From assembly GCA_045534235.1 (NCBI GenBank), contig JAZSJI010000108.1, forward strand, positions 1 to 12,712: a stretch of 12,712 nucleotides of DNA, read 5' to 3'. The position numbers were made by a program, and so were the translations under genes. The DNA comes from Flemingiibacterium sp045534235 (GTDB lineage: Bacteria > Bacillota > Clostridia > Oscillospirales > CAG-272). Position 1 is the stretch's first letter. Every line of letters starts with the position of its first letter. Of this stretch, positions 12,712 through 12,712 are shown one piece after another. The notes beneath the pieces are model-generated. The model was not told the DNA's origin and did not search any database. It was given only the letters and a program-made list of their open reading frames with translations.

Positions 12712-12712
12712 G

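Noticed and set aside
1..12712. Mobile elements, CRISPR arrays, toxin-antitoxin or defence genes
   Set aside because: None seen: no transposase or integrase motifs, no regularly spaced repeats, and the gene content is housekeeping plus one carbohydrate operon.

Overview
The window looks like a chromosomal segment of an anaerobic, spore-forming Clostridia-type bacterium (Bacillota). Reasons: a sporulation sigma factor K gene, an MnmM/YtqB-type methyltransferase, strong AGGAGG-like ribosome sites, near-consensus sigma-A promoters (several with TG-extended -10 boxes) and compact intrinsic terminators after most units. I cannot name the species. I see no phage, insertion sequence, CRISPR array or conjugation gene; most of the window is housekeeping.

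Layout, left to right: (1) 1-1470, plus strand: the 3' part of a sugar phosphate isomerase/epimerase gene, a hairpin, then mnmM (tRNA wobble-uridine methyltransferase) ending in a terminator that overlaps its last codons. (2) 1510-2396: a Nudix hydrolase with an unrecognised N-terminal domain, converging on trpS over a shared bidirectional terminator. (3) 2395-4821, minus strand: trpS, a CaCA-type calcium/sodium antiporter and a tRNA-Leu(GAG), with separate promoters. (4) 4867-6381: radA, divergent from the tRNA. (5) 6397-10078: a probable carbohydrate operon (SGNH hydrolase, GH78 alpha-L-rhamnosidase, RpiB/LacAB-like isomerase), preceded by two direct repeats 21 bp apart upstream of its promoter. 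(6) 10081-11500, minus strand: sigK and a YpsA-like (DUF1273/SLOG) gene, with a plus-strand non-coding RNA gene opposite the YpsA-like leader. (7) 11535-12712, minus strand: dapB and the 3' end of dapA, consecutive steps of lysine/diaminopimelate synthesis.

The operon in (5) reads as a cytosolic pathway: none of the three proteins has a signal peptide, so an imported, perhaps acylated, rhamnoside could be deacylated, de-rhamnosylated and its sugar or sugar phosphate isomerised. The isomerase lacks two histidines typical of ribose-5-phosphate isomerase B, so its substrate is open.

The least expected element is a 76-nt RNA gene at 11407-11482. It has its own promoter, a predicted three-way junction starting at the likely first nucleotide, and a terminator, and it lies wholly antisense to the predicted leader of the YpsA-like gene. 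A second point is sigK: a sigma-E-like promoter overlaps the end of the upstream gene, and its transcript would begin with a terminator-shaped hairpin.
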